A stretch of 64,000 nucleotides of DNA. Source: Strigamia acuminata (lineage: Eukaryota > Arthropoda > Chilopoda > Geophilomorpha > Linotaeniidae). This document shows positions 36,401 through 43,100 of this stretch, piece after piece. The stretch's first letter is position 1; every line of letters starts with the position of its first letter. The notes beneath the pieces are model-generated. The model had not been told where the DNA came from. It ran no database searches and was given only the letters and a program-made list of their open reading frames with translations. The position numbers and the translations under genes are program-made. The stretch covers positions 4,836,001 to 4,900,000 of the forward strand of contig OX442316.1 of the NCBI GenBank assembly GCA_949358305.1, given 5' to 3'.

Positions 36401-37115
36401 AATTAAAATGAGGGTGAGTTTGTTTCATATTCATGGACATAATTAACTAAATAATAATCCTTGTTGTATTTCAAATTCTGTTTGCATTTTTGGAAACCAC
36501 AACATACACTTGCATTAACTTCCTGTTCCTGCTGTCATTAAGTAGGCCTAATTTTAAATTGAGAGCAAGTGTTGACAGCAATTTCAGTTCAATGGTTTTT
36601 AAGTTTAAAAAAGTAGAAATTTAATTAAATGATTAAAAACAATGCAACAACACTTTTATTTTATTTAAAAAAAAAAAAAAAAAAAAAAAACACTGATATT
36701 CACTTTTCTCAATAAAAAGCATCCAAACAATGCACAATTGCATAACAATAGCAATCCAGAGTTTATTACACACACTGTAGCCAATACTCAACTGAAACAC
36801 ACATGAAACAAGGATCAACTATGAGACCTTTCCAGAAATAATCGGTAATGACTAGTTACCTTTCTCCAAAGCAATTACTTAACTCTTACACTCAAAACAT
36901 ATAATCTAGGGCAATATAATGATAAATAGAAAGAAAAAAAAACACATTAGTGGTGTTCCAACACACAATGTTGAGAATTCTTTAACAAATCCATGAATAA
37001 ATTGCGTTAATAGAAAGTAATTGGTGTGCAACTTACCAATGATGCGAGTCACCAAACACAGCAAAATGAATGAAACGTGCTTGACTTGCAACTTGACTGC
37101 TCTCCTATCCATCAT
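10774..37115 (-). CDS. CDA5: Chitin deacetylase, CDA5-type: signal peptide + CBM14 + long linker + polysaccharide deacetylase
   Basis: Secreted enzyme that removes acetyl groups from chitin in cuticle or matrix. Exons on the minus strand: 37115-37037, 15265-15053, 14443-14270, 14123-13978, 13199-12975, 12915-12662, 12603-12494, 12426-12201, 11563-10774. All joins are GT-AG and phase-matched; the sum is 2,217 nt, 738 aa plus stop. Order: signal peptide, peritrophin-A domain, Thr/Ser-rich then acidic linker (~265 aa), NodB-type deacetylase. Catalytic motifs are intact: TFDD (metal and base), HSITH with its last His supplied by the next exon, RAPF, MWVDN, and FGLFYHAGW. One chitin-binding domain, no LDLa and a long linker fit CDA5 of the insect scheme rather than serpentine or vermiform. 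Exon 1 is the least certain part: the first intron would be ~21.8 kb and contains a copia element and other repeats. Confidence 0.85.
11846..12059. mobile_element. MITE family A, copy 2 (5'-truncated)
   Basis: It matches the right-hand ~214 bp of copy 1 up to the terminal TTCCACCT followed by TTA; the left end is missing. It lies in the intron between the last two chitin deacetylase exons. The CCAAT box is kept, but the E-box has changed to CACATGGCC. Confidence 0.75.
12494..14443 (-). CDS. CDA5: Linker exons of the chitin deacetylase
   Basis: Five exons. The first two (14443-14270, 14123-13978) are Thr/Ser-rich (TVTTSTIST, TTKTTPATTTA, RPGTSTRTP), probably O-glycosylated. The next two (13199-12975, 12915-12662) are His/Gln- and then Glu/Asp-rich. 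The last (12603-12494) carries the Cys cluster CDPNVCKLPTCFC that starts the catalytic module. Linker sequence is not expected to be conserved; the support is exact phase continuity (1, 0, 0, 2, 1) and intact splice sites. Confidence 0.75.
13297..13652. mobile_element. MITE family C (356 bp), PIF/Harbinger-like
   Basis: Near-perfect terminal inverted repeats of about 34 bp beginning TGCTGGGCGCACACATACCG at 13297 and mirrored to 13652. They are flanked by identical 3-bp TTA duplications (13294-13296 and 13653-13655). The interior is CpG-rich. It sits in the linker intron of the chitin deacetylase between exons at 13199 and 13978. No coding capacity. Confidence 0.88.
13682..13765. repeat. 24-bp tandem repeat (about 3.5 copies)
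   Basis: The unit ATTCAATTCTGTTTTGACTG plus CACA is repeated head to tail, with single-base changes in the third copy and decay in the fourth. It begins 30 bp after MITE C. Confidence 0.85.
14665..14706 (+). repeat. Interstitial TTAGG-like repeats
   Basis: Irregular GGTTAGG units (GGTTAGGACAGGTTAGG, then GGTTAGGTTAGGTT) resemble the arthropod telomere repeat (TTAGG)n. Short interstitial tracts of this kind are common in insects. The tract lies in a chitin deacetylase intron. Confidence 0.5.
15053..15265 (-). CDS. CDA5: CBM14 (peritrophin-A) exon of the chitin deacetylase
   Basis: This exon encodes a complete six-cysteine chitin-binding module: CPDQFGYYADKNNC, RYFVC, ESCTGGLYFS, QTCDWP and VMC in the usual order. 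Aromatic residues sit where sugar-stacking residues lie in peritrophins. It is bounded by an acceptor ending CCCTAG (15266-15267) and a donor G|GTACGT (15052). It tethers the enzyme to chitin. Confidence 0.88.
15266..16565. other. Intron 1 of chitin deacetylase, left part; no gene seen
   Basis: AT-rich intronic DNA between the CBM14 exon and the copia insertion. The 71-aa minus ORF at 16110-16325 and the 64-aa ORF at 15665-15859 have no supporting splice sites or motifs. Confidence 0.45.
16566..16731 (-). repeat. Copia 3' LTR
   Basis: 166 bp, terminal TG...CA on either strand. Next to it, on the element side, is a purine-rich stretch (AAGGGGAA on the minus strand) that should prime plus-strand synthesis. 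Confidence 0.93.
16837..20934 (-). CDS. Copia gag-pol polyprotein (1,365 aa, single open frame)
   Basis: The polyprotein makes all proteins needed for retrotransposition. Order: Gag (~1-230) ending in a CCHC knuckle (C231, C234, H239, C244); protease with DSG at ~318-320; GAG-pre-integrase/HHCC zinc site (H452/H457/C486/C489); integrase D517, D580, E616 (35 residues between the last two); reverse transcriptase with YVDD at ~1056-1059; RNase H from about residue 1215 (SYADASW). Protease-integrase-RT-RNase H is the Pseudoviridae/copia order. Gag and Pol share one frame with no frameshift, normal for copia elements. ATG at 20932-20934, stop at 16837-16839. No disrupting mutation is visible. Confidence 0.97.
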   Translation of the reverse strand: MAGESVNVNVSSTSAVIERLTDKNYYLWKLRVRAVLKSKGLWKTAIEADQPEKGRPGLANYAQMRAIWDEWEKNNDDAMTVLVLSFSAEQALRFSAETVAKTLWEKVEADMGPRNDFEKVKCSLEISKLKMGEKESVDDYLNRAEAISAKGAELGRVFSNRELVSYVAQGLRTDFENNVRIFEGQKNDLTMGEIRLALRSEEERLKEKKKNSQVNEGAYRARPRGKTSVECFSCHKVGHYARDCWSKGKPNDGTTANTNARGRGSNYRGSGRGRGGKPTERSACCGTCKSVKPREYACGMRELPKKHAQTIAEEWLLDSGATSHMVSAKERFQTYEVFPQNVGLASNAETDSPGRGEVLMEEQDTGNRLRLRNTLFIPDLQTNLLSVPKIVDAGLNVLFTKESACIRDDEGNDVVTAWRVEDKFVVGAMSIEAVQTAETVRVAQVATRLLWHQRLGHPNYKSLEEMAKLDLVRGLKWNSETQTDQCTECIKGKMIKISHKAVPFKQSHEVMELFHMDLMGPMPTQSLGGAKYILTMVDDYSRMVFLRLLGTKAQAGQAIKDFLAHCELQMDRKVKRIRTDNGGEFLNENLGSFFSQKGIQHELTTAWAPQSNGVAERMNRTVVETMRTLMVDSGLPLELWGEAALTAAYLRNRCKTSVHGRTPYERWKMKTPSVSHLRRFGCMAHVLEPKFRQDKLHTKTRTGVMVGYSQKRKAYRILMEDTGRITESRDVVFDEFKLGRIVEHQEERAEELIDLADLDVFYDAANMQPREVAPPDPIEQPDPDLDIEPEPLQAADPEPVQMPNRVPARGGGRRRGATKQMLAVENRQRVEAIEEDLQQRGVRRSTRLREQANMADVRVTPTTHKEAMWSPEADKWTEAMRDEIKSMHQHEVWKMEKRPTDVKPVKSKWVFRIKENPDESLTRYKARLVAVGCSQKPGTDYDQTFSPVVRIETLRILLDLAAKEDLFLDLYDVKTAYLHGKLKERIFMEQPEGFTEEGIEFVCRLLRSIYGLKQAGRCWNEKLHEVLTACGFKRLADDPCLYQYRSDDGTIYIAVYVDDLVTASSNAKIRDQKIRDIGKFIELVAMGKLKYVLGLEVSQENGEICLYQRKYAEKILKRFGMDRCNPATTPCELGLKLEEFEESEPVDQRLYQEVIGSIMYLATSTRPDLSFAVSSLSRFNKDPREIHLAAAKRVLRYIRGTMDYKLRYSKGESRLHSYADASWNSTQDARSFTGFIVKNGESLLSWRCKKQGNVAESSCESELDAVADGIKELSWVKGIFGDLRLPVGQITLYNDNEAAVQMLQDGVQRVRTKYLNRKYHLIKSKVEADKIQIVHVPGVEMWADMMTKPLSKPNIDKCLRGMGIH
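21096..21113 (-). promoter_or_regulatory. Copia primer-binding site for initiator Met-tRNA
   Basis: The plus strand reads AACCATCCTCTGCTACCA, the 3' end of animal initiator tRNA-Met including CCA. The element strand is therefore complementary to that tRNA over 18 nt, beginning two bases inside the 5'LTR. Unlike Drosophila copia, which uses an internal tRNA fragment, this element primes from the tRNA 3' end. Confidence 0.88.
21116..21281 (-). repeat. Copia 5' LTR
   Basis: Identical to the copy at 16566-16731. It would hold the promoter for minus-strand genomic transcription. Confidence 0.93.
21408..21542. other. Exon-like GC-rich stretch, strand unresolved
   Basis: On the minus strand an acceptor (TTTTCTAG at about 21543) leads into an open frame of ~38 codons ending at a stop near 21424. 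It is strongly hydrophobic (CSLNPFLYFFVIAARLAFG) and recalls the NPxxY end of a seven-helix receptor. On the plus strand a 36-codon ATG frame from 21408 covers the same bases with a hydrophilic sequence. The base composition looks coding, but neither frame connects to neighbours. It may be a stray exon or a relic. Confidence 0.25.
21769..22021 (+). other. Two overlapping candidate terminal exons, one ending in an AT-hook
   Basis: After an acceptor (TTTATTTATAG, to 21768) a 57-codon frame runs to a TGA at 21939-21941 and is helical and well composed (SDLKLSDTLSLRKFDKMLNE). A second acceptor (TTTTCTCTAG, to 21916) opens a different frame, 34 codons to a TAA at 22019-22021, with an unmistakable AT-hook (GEKRKRGRPSKAKK). 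A poly(A) signal AATAAA follows at 22076-22081. The two frames cannot be joined in phase through any splice I can see. This is either alternative last exons of an unrecognised + strand gene nested in the intron, or a frameshifted relic. No upstream exon was found. Confidence 0.35.
22082..23552. other. Intronic stretch, no gene seen
   Basis: Loose repetition of TAGTGGGA-type words at 22020-22200, then unremarkable AT-rich DNA. Part may be 3'UTR of the candidate + strand gene. Confidence 0.4.
23553..23982. mobile_element. MITE family B, copy 1 (430 bp)
   Basis: Terminal inverted repeats begin TATACTCGGATTGCACTCAA and are mirrored at the right end (TTGAGTGCAACTCGAGTATA). Each includes an inner CCAAT element (CCCATTGGTCGAGCC). 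It is related over its whole length to 42678-43119. No coding capacity. Confidence 0.8.
24498..24812. mobile_element. hAT-like terminal fragments
   Basis: CAGGGCCGGCCATAGC at 24498 and CAGTAGTTTCCAAACTTTTT at 24696 are typical hAT-type terminal sequences (CAGGGCCGGC and CAGTGNTTCCCAAAC types). The second is followed by short repeats of CACGGCACCCCTGTA type. No matching ends or 8-bp duplications were found, so these look like solo or nested remnants. Confidence 0.5.
24817..25125. mobile_element. MITE family D (309 bp)
   Basis: Terminal inverted repeats TACCATGTTCGCACCA/TACCATGTTCACACCA with identical 3-bp TAA duplications (24814-24816 and 25126-25128). Its interior repeats the phrase GGTGTGAACAC and the GATCTAGATC palindrome. 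TWA target preference suggests PIF/Harbinger. Confidence 0.82.
25154..25245. mobile_element. Short 92-bp inverted-repeat element
   Basis: Two ~28-bp arms (TACCGTATTTCTTCGATTCT and its mirror) enclose a short AT-rich loop. A degenerate relative lies at 5290-5355. It is 28 bp from MITE D. Confidence 0.7.
25246..26583. other. Intronic stretch, no gene seen
   Basis: AT-rich, with another CAGGGCC-type remnant near 25340. ORFs of 72-82 aa here lack splice or motif support. Confidence 0.4.
26584..27060. mobile_element. MITE family A, copy 3 (477 bp, both ends present)
   Basis: It begins AGGTGGAAACACAAGGGAGC and ends CTTGTGTTTCTACCT, flanked on both sides by TTA (26581-26583 and 27061-27063). About 140 bp in its right half (26872-27010) differ from copy 1, a replaced or inserted segment. 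The CCAAT box and E-box (GTCACATGACC) are intact. Confidence 0.85.
28670..28928 (+). CDS. Unidentified exon-like ORF (86 codons) inside the chitin deacetylase intron
   Basis: An open frame follows a possible acceptor (AAAAACAG, weak pyrimidine tract) and ends at TAA 28926-28928; an internal ATG at 28698 could start a 76-aa protein. The sequence is non-repetitive, charged and probably helical (DPGKFSELNEFMEVNQ, then a Lys/Glu-rich TAEEKSAFLKQEKKLAEKNN). It stands out from the low-complexity surroundings in composition, so I think it is or was coding. It is on the strand opposite to the host gene. I do not recognise the family, and no partner exon was found. Confidence 0.4.
28929..32080. other. 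Intronic stretch, no gene seen
   Basis: About 3 kb of AT-rich DNA (poly-A/T runs, ATTATT repeats). A small hairpin at 30668-30690 (GAAGACCGCTCTCCGGTCTTC) is the only compact structure noted. The 90-aa minus ORF at 31050-31322 is unsupported. Confidence 0.4.
32085..32290. repeat. AT-rich dispersed repeat, copy 2 (inverted relative to copy 1)
   Basis: ATGCATTACCAATATTATTA followed by TTTGTCAAA matches the reverse complement of 9935-9965. The flanks share the TTGAAAAATAC and ATGCATT words with 9600-10075. No ends or target duplications were resolved. Confidence 0.55.
33218..33331 (+). other. GC-rich island, possible U6-like snRNA pseudogene or broken exon
   Basis: An isolated GC-rich patch just left of the minisatellite. 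The order AGAGAA...CATGGCC...TGCGCA.GATGA.AC recalls the conserved core of U6 snRNA (ACAGAGAA, CATGGCC, TGCGCAAGGATGAC), but spacings differ and the 3' part does not match well. Alternatively one frame reads GHVVCADDTATSKLWE, loosely like the end of a WD40 repeat. Both readings are weak; a 7-bp stem GCGCAGA/TCTGCGC encloses the patch. Confidence 0.22.
33460..34055. repeat. Minisatellite, ~19-bp unit, about 30 copies
   Basis: Head-to-tail array of AACAATTGAAAAACAGCCT with length variants (AACAGCAGCCT, AAGAGCCT, AACAGTTT), covering ~600 bp in the first intron of the chitin deacetylase. Higher-order alternation of the short (GCCT), long (GCAGCCT) and GTTT variants is visible in the right half. 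Confidence 0.95.
34060..37036. other. Intronic stretch, no gene seen
   Basis: AT-rich DNA up to the proposed first exon of the chitin deacetylase, including a 28-base A run near 36665 and several poly-T tracts. No exon with both splice sites was found. Confidence 0.4.
37037..37115 (-). CDS. CDA5: Proposed first coding exon (signal peptide) of the chitin deacetylase
   Basis: Two adjacent ATGs (37113-37115, 37110-37112) open a 26-codon signal sequence with a basic start (DRRAVK), a hydrophobic core (VSFILLCLV) and a small-residue end. The exon stops at G|GTAAGT, a strong donor, in phase 1. That is exactly what the CBM14 exon at 15265 needs, and the joined total divides by three. Other first exons within the 22-kb gap cannot be excluded; no better candidate was seen. 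Confidence 0.6.
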
Positions 37116-37420
37116 GGGGAGAAGAGAACAAGTTGGGCGACAGCCGGTGTGGCGGTGGTTATCCACCTGTCGGTCTAAGAACCCGCAGATTCATCGATTT
37201 GCATTGAGTAAGTTGCAAAATGACGAGTGAATTAACTCTTTCCGCGTCGGCTACAACAGTGCTGCTACTCGGTGCGTGCCAGCCGGTTCTCTGGCCTCGA
37301 ATGGCTCTTGCCACGGGCTTTGACTTGACTCCATAAAACGTTTGTGACGTAGAAACCGTTATTATAGTCCCGTTAAGATCCGCTTCTGGCGCTTTATGCA
37401 GGCGCCTGTGGAAGTTGATG
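37116..37420 (-). promoter_or_regulatory. Probable 5'UTR and promoter of the chitin deacetylase
   Basis: GC content rises sharply here relative to the flanks, immediately upstream (minus strand) of the signal-peptide ATG. No TATA box was identified. Inferred from position and composition only. Confidence 0.35.
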
Positions 37421-38224
37421 AGACAAAGGGTGGATTTGGAATTAAAAAGTGAATTGTGAAGTGGAATACTGGAAATTAGGGTTGGAAATTTAAATGGGTT
37501 GGATTTTTTTGTCAGGATTTTTTAATCAAAATGTGACACATTGTTTAGCAAATTCATTGCCATATGGGTTTTTGATTGATTTTTTTTTCCTTCAAATATG
37601 TGAGTTTTGTTTGATTTTATCTTTGTAATTTGAATTGGGTCCATTTTTTTCTCAATTGAGGTCAGTAATGAAGTTAAATTGACAAGCAGATAATTTGTCC
37701 AGTTTTCTTGTATTGAGATAGGATCAAGGTAAAGATATTTATTTTTTTTATATAAAAAAAAAAGTTTTTTTTTTTTTTTGTGGTTATGTGACCTTAATTT
37801 TATTACTAAATATTACCTTGAATGTAAATTTATTTTATAATAGTTTGTTTGTTTGTTTGATTGATCATTATGGACAAGGCTTTCTTCATGACTGCCACGA
37901 TTGTGAATGTTAGGTTGGAATGGAATGTGGTCATTTGTCGAAAAAAAGTCATTTATTCTGTATATGTGTGAACCTCCTGGAGTGTAAAGTGTTGTAAATT
38001 TTCTAATCTCATTTCAGAATCATTAATTTCATTAAAATTTTCACATTATCTCTAATAAATAATTTTTATTTTTATTTTTATTGCAGATTGCCTGACAAAA
38101 TCCAGTATTCCAAACAGCTATACTTGAAGGTCATATACCAGCGCTTTTCTAATTACACATGTGTTAGAAATAAGTTTATGCTTGATACCATATGATCATT
38201 TACTACCTGGAACAGACTAGATTT
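37421..38224. other. Intergenic stretch, no gene seen
   Basis: T-rich and AT-rich low-complexity DNA upstream of the chitin deacetylase, with no exon or repeat structure I can support. Confidence 0.4.
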
Positions 38225-38650
38225 AACATGGACTATGTAGCGGACTGGTATGAATTTGTCCCAGTGTGTAACGCAGTGCTGGACTGGACCGGCGAGATAC
38301 CGGGAATTCCCCGATGATCCATGATGTCGTGAAATTTTTTTTAATACCCGACCTATCCAGATTTCTCGGTACTAAATTTGTTCCCATGGCTTGACCTATC
38401 CAGATTTCCCGGTACTAAATTTGTTCCCGTGACCCGACCTATCCAGATTTCTTGGTACTAAATTTGTTCCCAGTTCAGCCCTGGCGTTACGGATGTGTTA
38501 TGGACCTGTATCGTATTTTGTCTTGACGTGTCATGGACCAGTAACGGTAACCTAACATCGCTCTACTAAGCCTATATAATCTTTGCGTTTCAACGGTTAA
38601 GTGTTGGACTGGCAGTTTCTAGTTTGCAGACCACCAGAGAAGTGCTGATG
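38225..38650. mobile_element. hAT-type nonautonomous element interrupted by a second one
   Basis: The outer element carries sub-terminal repeats of GGAC(C/T)GGTAT...TTTGTCCCA(A/G)TGTGT type also seen at 63488-63550, and a right part (CCTATATAATCTTTGCGT) shared with 46108-46160 and 60763-60815. It is split at 38271 by a smaller hAT MITE. The right end reads GCAGACCACCAGAGAAGTGCTG, the mirror of a CAGCACTTCTC terminus. Confidence 0.6.
38271..38486. mobile_element. Nested hAT MITE with a 43-bp internal tandem repeat
   Basis: Ends CAGTGCTGGACTGG and (mirrored) CAGGGCTGAACTGG. The 8-bp flanks GTGTAACG and GCGTTACG agree at six of eight positions, as expected for an aged hAT duplication. Inside, a 43-bp unit (GACCTATCCAGATTTC... 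TTTGTTCCC) is repeated about three times from 38347 to 38482. Confidence 0.72.
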
Positions 38651-40103
38651 TACACTGCATTTATCAATGATTTGACCTATGTAAGCAGCAAAAGTCAAAT
38701 GTATTGGTAGTTGTGCATAAATAAAACAACATTTTTAGCTTCTTTGAGTTAGAGGTCACAAAACACTTCAGTGGGTGGCCAATGAGAGTACAATACACTC
38801 AAACAATAGTAATGTCTTTGAAAGCCACACAAGACAGTGATGAATTACTATACCACTTATCAACTTGTATGACTACAAACAAACCTGGCCTTTAATGGTT
38901 ATTGTAACATCTAACATTTCATTATTAAATGGAACTGTAACAAGCAGGTGGCAGATAGAGATTACTGTTAAAACAGATATACCAAACTCACAAAATATCC
39001 ACCAACTGATGTTAGTATGCCACGTGATAAACTGTGGGTGTTGTTGGTCAATTGTTTGGGCTTAATAATAGATATTGAATGCTCAAATCATTGTCATATA
39101 TTCATTTAGAGATTTGTTATCTATGTAGCACATTTCAATTCAGTAAAAAGAAAAAAAAACTATTTATTTCCTTTTGAATGAGTTGCTTTTTGTTGGTTAG
39201 GGGAACGTTGGTTTTTTTGAAATTTTTTGTGTGATTTCAAGTTTTAAACACACTTGCATGGCCTTCAGAAGGACTTAAGACAGTGAAATATTTGTAACAG
39301 GTTATCACATTAGTTTAAGAACAACTTTCGGCAACATAAAACACTCCCACTGTAATCGAGTCAATTTTCCTATACGTAAAAGCGAATTATTGAAACCTTG
39401 AAAGTGAGTGAAATGAAGAAAAAATTAGTAATTTAGGTTAATTGTAGGCGGCTTTCTGAATAGAGTTCAAGTGCAGCTGGAAGAACCTTGAAAGCGAGTG
39501 AAAGTATGAAATTTAATTTGAGTCTTGAGTGGACAGCGGTCGGCTTCAAGGTTTGGCCATTAATGGAATTATGCAGCGCCACAATAACTGTATTAATCAA
39601 GTGTGAACTGTGAGAAATGCATGTGTAGGTAGTGTACACTGAAAGTCATGGAAATAATTTCATTACTATACATAAAGCGTGAAGTTTAACAATTTTTTTT
39701 TTTTTTTTTTTTTTATAATAACTTTTTTTTATAATAATTTTGAAAATCCACGGGGGATTAAAATGGAGTTTTTATTTTTTACTCCAAAAAAATGCTGCCC
39801 TTGTTTTTGCTTCGTTGCATTCCTTTGAAGTCTGTCAACTTGTTTTATATCTGTCAGAATTTGCTGCCTGTGACCGCAATTTTGAGCATTTTTATAAAAA
39901 TTACAATTAATTTGATATTTTCTGTTAGAAATGAGGATATTTGACACAAATTTTTAAAGTCCACACAGTATACTATTTATTGTATATACATTGCATTATG
40001 AGCAAAAAAAAAATATTCCTAAACATTGATTACTCATTGTGAATCATTGTCCAAAAATATGTCATCAATTTAATCAAATTCACCGATTTGTTTGTTTGTT
40101 TGT
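38651..40103. other. Intergenic stretch downstream of the FAM234-like gene
   Basis: AT-rich DNA between the hAT cluster and the end of the FAM234-like gene. An AATAAA on the minus strand (40104-40109), about 20 bp past that gene's stop, is a candidate poly(A) signal. ORFs of 66-72 aa here are unsupported. Confidence 0.4.
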
Positions 40104-40126
40104 TTATTCAATCTCCAGTACTGACA

Positions 40127-43100
40127 TTACTTTTTAAGGAATTTCTTTGTATTGCGGGAAAGGAAGTGACTGGTCCCTTCTGTTCCCATATAAGATGCCC
40201 ATCCTTGTTGGTCAAAAGGCAATATTTTTGCACACTTTTTCCCACTGTTAAGGAAATTATCACATTTGCAGCGCAGTCTCAATCTGTAAACAGTCATTTG
40301 GCCCATGTGGATATTGAATGGGTTGTAGTCAGATTGGCTTTCATATGTGTGATTGGATGACATTTTGTTTCCTGATGTCTGCAAGCATTCTTCGGTGACT
40401 TTAGCTTCGTATGCATTGTGATCCAAACCATAATATGGACCTAAAACCAAATGTAAAATGTGGAATACTGGAGTAAAAGTGATTATTTCATACGTACTAG
40501 TTGGTAGAAACCTCTGTTGTTCAATAGCCATATTCTTTTGGATGCATTCTCTGTCTCCAGGTAAAATTGATTGAGTTTTGGCAGGAAAGAACCAGTAAGT
40601 TGCAAATATAACGTCAATTGTATTGTTACCGCTATGGGAACTGTTAGTGTTGAATGATGGAGCCAGACTGCCTACAAGTGAAATAATAGATTTTGTAAGT
40701 CTTGGCATCTTAAAAGCGACTAAAAACCCGCCCGCTTGAGCAAACACAAGCTTGCGTTTTTATTCAAAGCTTTGCTTTGAAGCGAGCTTATACTCACCCG
40801 CTTCGATCAAACCGAGTTTGATTTACCAGCTTCAAGCTTGCTGGTGTTTTGGTCATGTGACTTTGACAGCCAATCAGAATCGTGAGGAAATTCTTGGAGG
40901 AGATTTTGGCGGGAATTTCTGGCCAGCTGCCTAGCTAGCTCGAGTTTGCCAGTCAAGCTGGTAAGCCAAAAGCGGGTCAAGTGAGCTTGGAAATGACTCC
41001 CTCTTTAAACTTGTACTATCAAGCTTTGGAATATTACCCGCTCTCTTGTGTTTCCACCTTAAGTCAAGTGATTATCACTTGACCAAAGATGATCACTTGG
41101 TACTTTAGTTATTAGCTACGGGTTTTTGAGAGGCAAGTTAGGTAGGTTCTGTTTCACAGACAAAGGCGAGAAACACCGATAATAGTGAAATGACTGAAAT
41201 GCGCACCTGAACTGAATTTAACTGAATTTGGAGGTTTTTAAATACACTAGGTGCGTTCAATCTGGGTTAGAAGAAGTGACTTTCATTTTCCTTCCTTTCC
41301 TCAAAGTCACTTTTCATTGAATGCACTTACTTACCACCAGACTTCCATTTCCATTTACCATGTGCCACACGTGAATTTACCGTGTGCCACACGTGTGAAT
41401 TTACCATGTTCATCGAGAACAAAATGGCTGCCATTGAAGCTTTGTTAAATGTGCAATGCGCATGCGCACGCACATAAGTGACTTTTAAAAGGTGGAAAAG
41501 GAACTTTTCAGTTACTTTCCTGAAAGTCACTTAAGTGACTTTACTTGGTCAAAATGTGACGTAATTATCGTCAATTCCACCCTCTGAAAGGCAGTTAAGT
41601 CAGTTAAGTGACTTTCTTCTAGCAGATTGAACGCACCTATTATGTCTCGTCTAGAATAAGCATTTCTATATCTACTAGTTTGATTGTGTGAGGAATAGAC
41701 TAACCAGTAGATATTAATCTTTGAACTCCATCGTTGTCGTGAGGCCCAACGTGGCGCTTAAACTTTTCAGGTCTCTGGTTGGAATCTATAAATCATAAAA
41801 ATCTAAAAGTATATTTTAGAAATATTTTAAGACATGAAATTTCTTAAGTTTATTCACTGACAAGGTAGTCTGTGAACAAAAAATATGCCATCTTACCACG
41901 TTGTAAACTGTCATCATTTAAATCCAAACCATTGTCATACTTTCTTCTTGAGTAAATATTTCTTAGTCTGTCGTTGTTGTATCTTCGGTCATATCGAGGT
42001 TTATCGATGGGGTCGTAAGGTTGGTAATAATCGTTTTCCAAGTTTTGCTTCGAATTGGAATCGTCCATCACCTCAGAATTGTCAAGATTTTCTTTCTGGT
42101 AATCATTGTCCAAGTCATAATAATTGTTCCAAAGTGGTGGACTTTTGTCTCTGTTGTGCTTTCTGTGTGGTTTGTTGGGACGAAACGTCTGCTTATGCTC
42201 AGGCGCATACTTTGTCTTTAAATTTGAGAATGTAGGCAACTTTTTGTGATTATAGTTGTCGTGGTTCCTTGTAACCGGTTGCACATTCTTAGGTTTGTGG
42301 TACATGTGCCACACGTCTGGATGAGATTTTACATATTCTGCTGCCAATGCTGAAGTGTTGACAAAATTACTGTATTCGATGGTTTTACGAGTTTCTAGTG
42401 ACAAATAATGATAATTATTAAGAGAATATTCAACAACTTTGGTGTATTTCAGATTTGAGATTGTGAATATTTGGCAAAATGTCTTTGATTAAATTATTTT
42501 TTCACCTGAATCATAAACCATTGTTCCTGGGAGTTGAAAGTTCTGTCCTACAGCATATAAGCGGCTAACAAGGCGAGAGTTGAATTTGATTTTACAAAAA
42601 TCTGTGCGGCTTTTTTCATGGACGTTGGTTCCTATTTAAATAATCTATAATTATTTTTAATTATTGTGATAGCTAAATATACTCTTGTTCGACTCAAAAG
42701 GGTAGCCTTTTCCCATTGGCCGAGCCGTATCACTGGTGTAGTGATCCAAAAATATAGACCCAAACACCAGAAATGCATTACAATGTACAGACATTGTAAA
42801 TTGTAATCGATTGCCTACGTAAGAGCCAAAATTTCAAAACTGTTTGCTTTCCAGACAAAGCAACCAATGGGCAACCAATAAACAGAACAAACATGAGTTT
42901 TTTCATTTATATACGCATAAAACTTTATTTCCTAAATGGAAATAACATTTTATAATAAAATACAATTAAAATTATATCAATTTAAATGGTCATAATAATC
43001 TAAAAAATAAATAAAAATAAAAACTACTTCTTCTAGTGGTAGTAATACAGACTGGAGTTAGGAGTAATGCAGCTCGGCCAATGGGAGAAGGCCACCCTTT

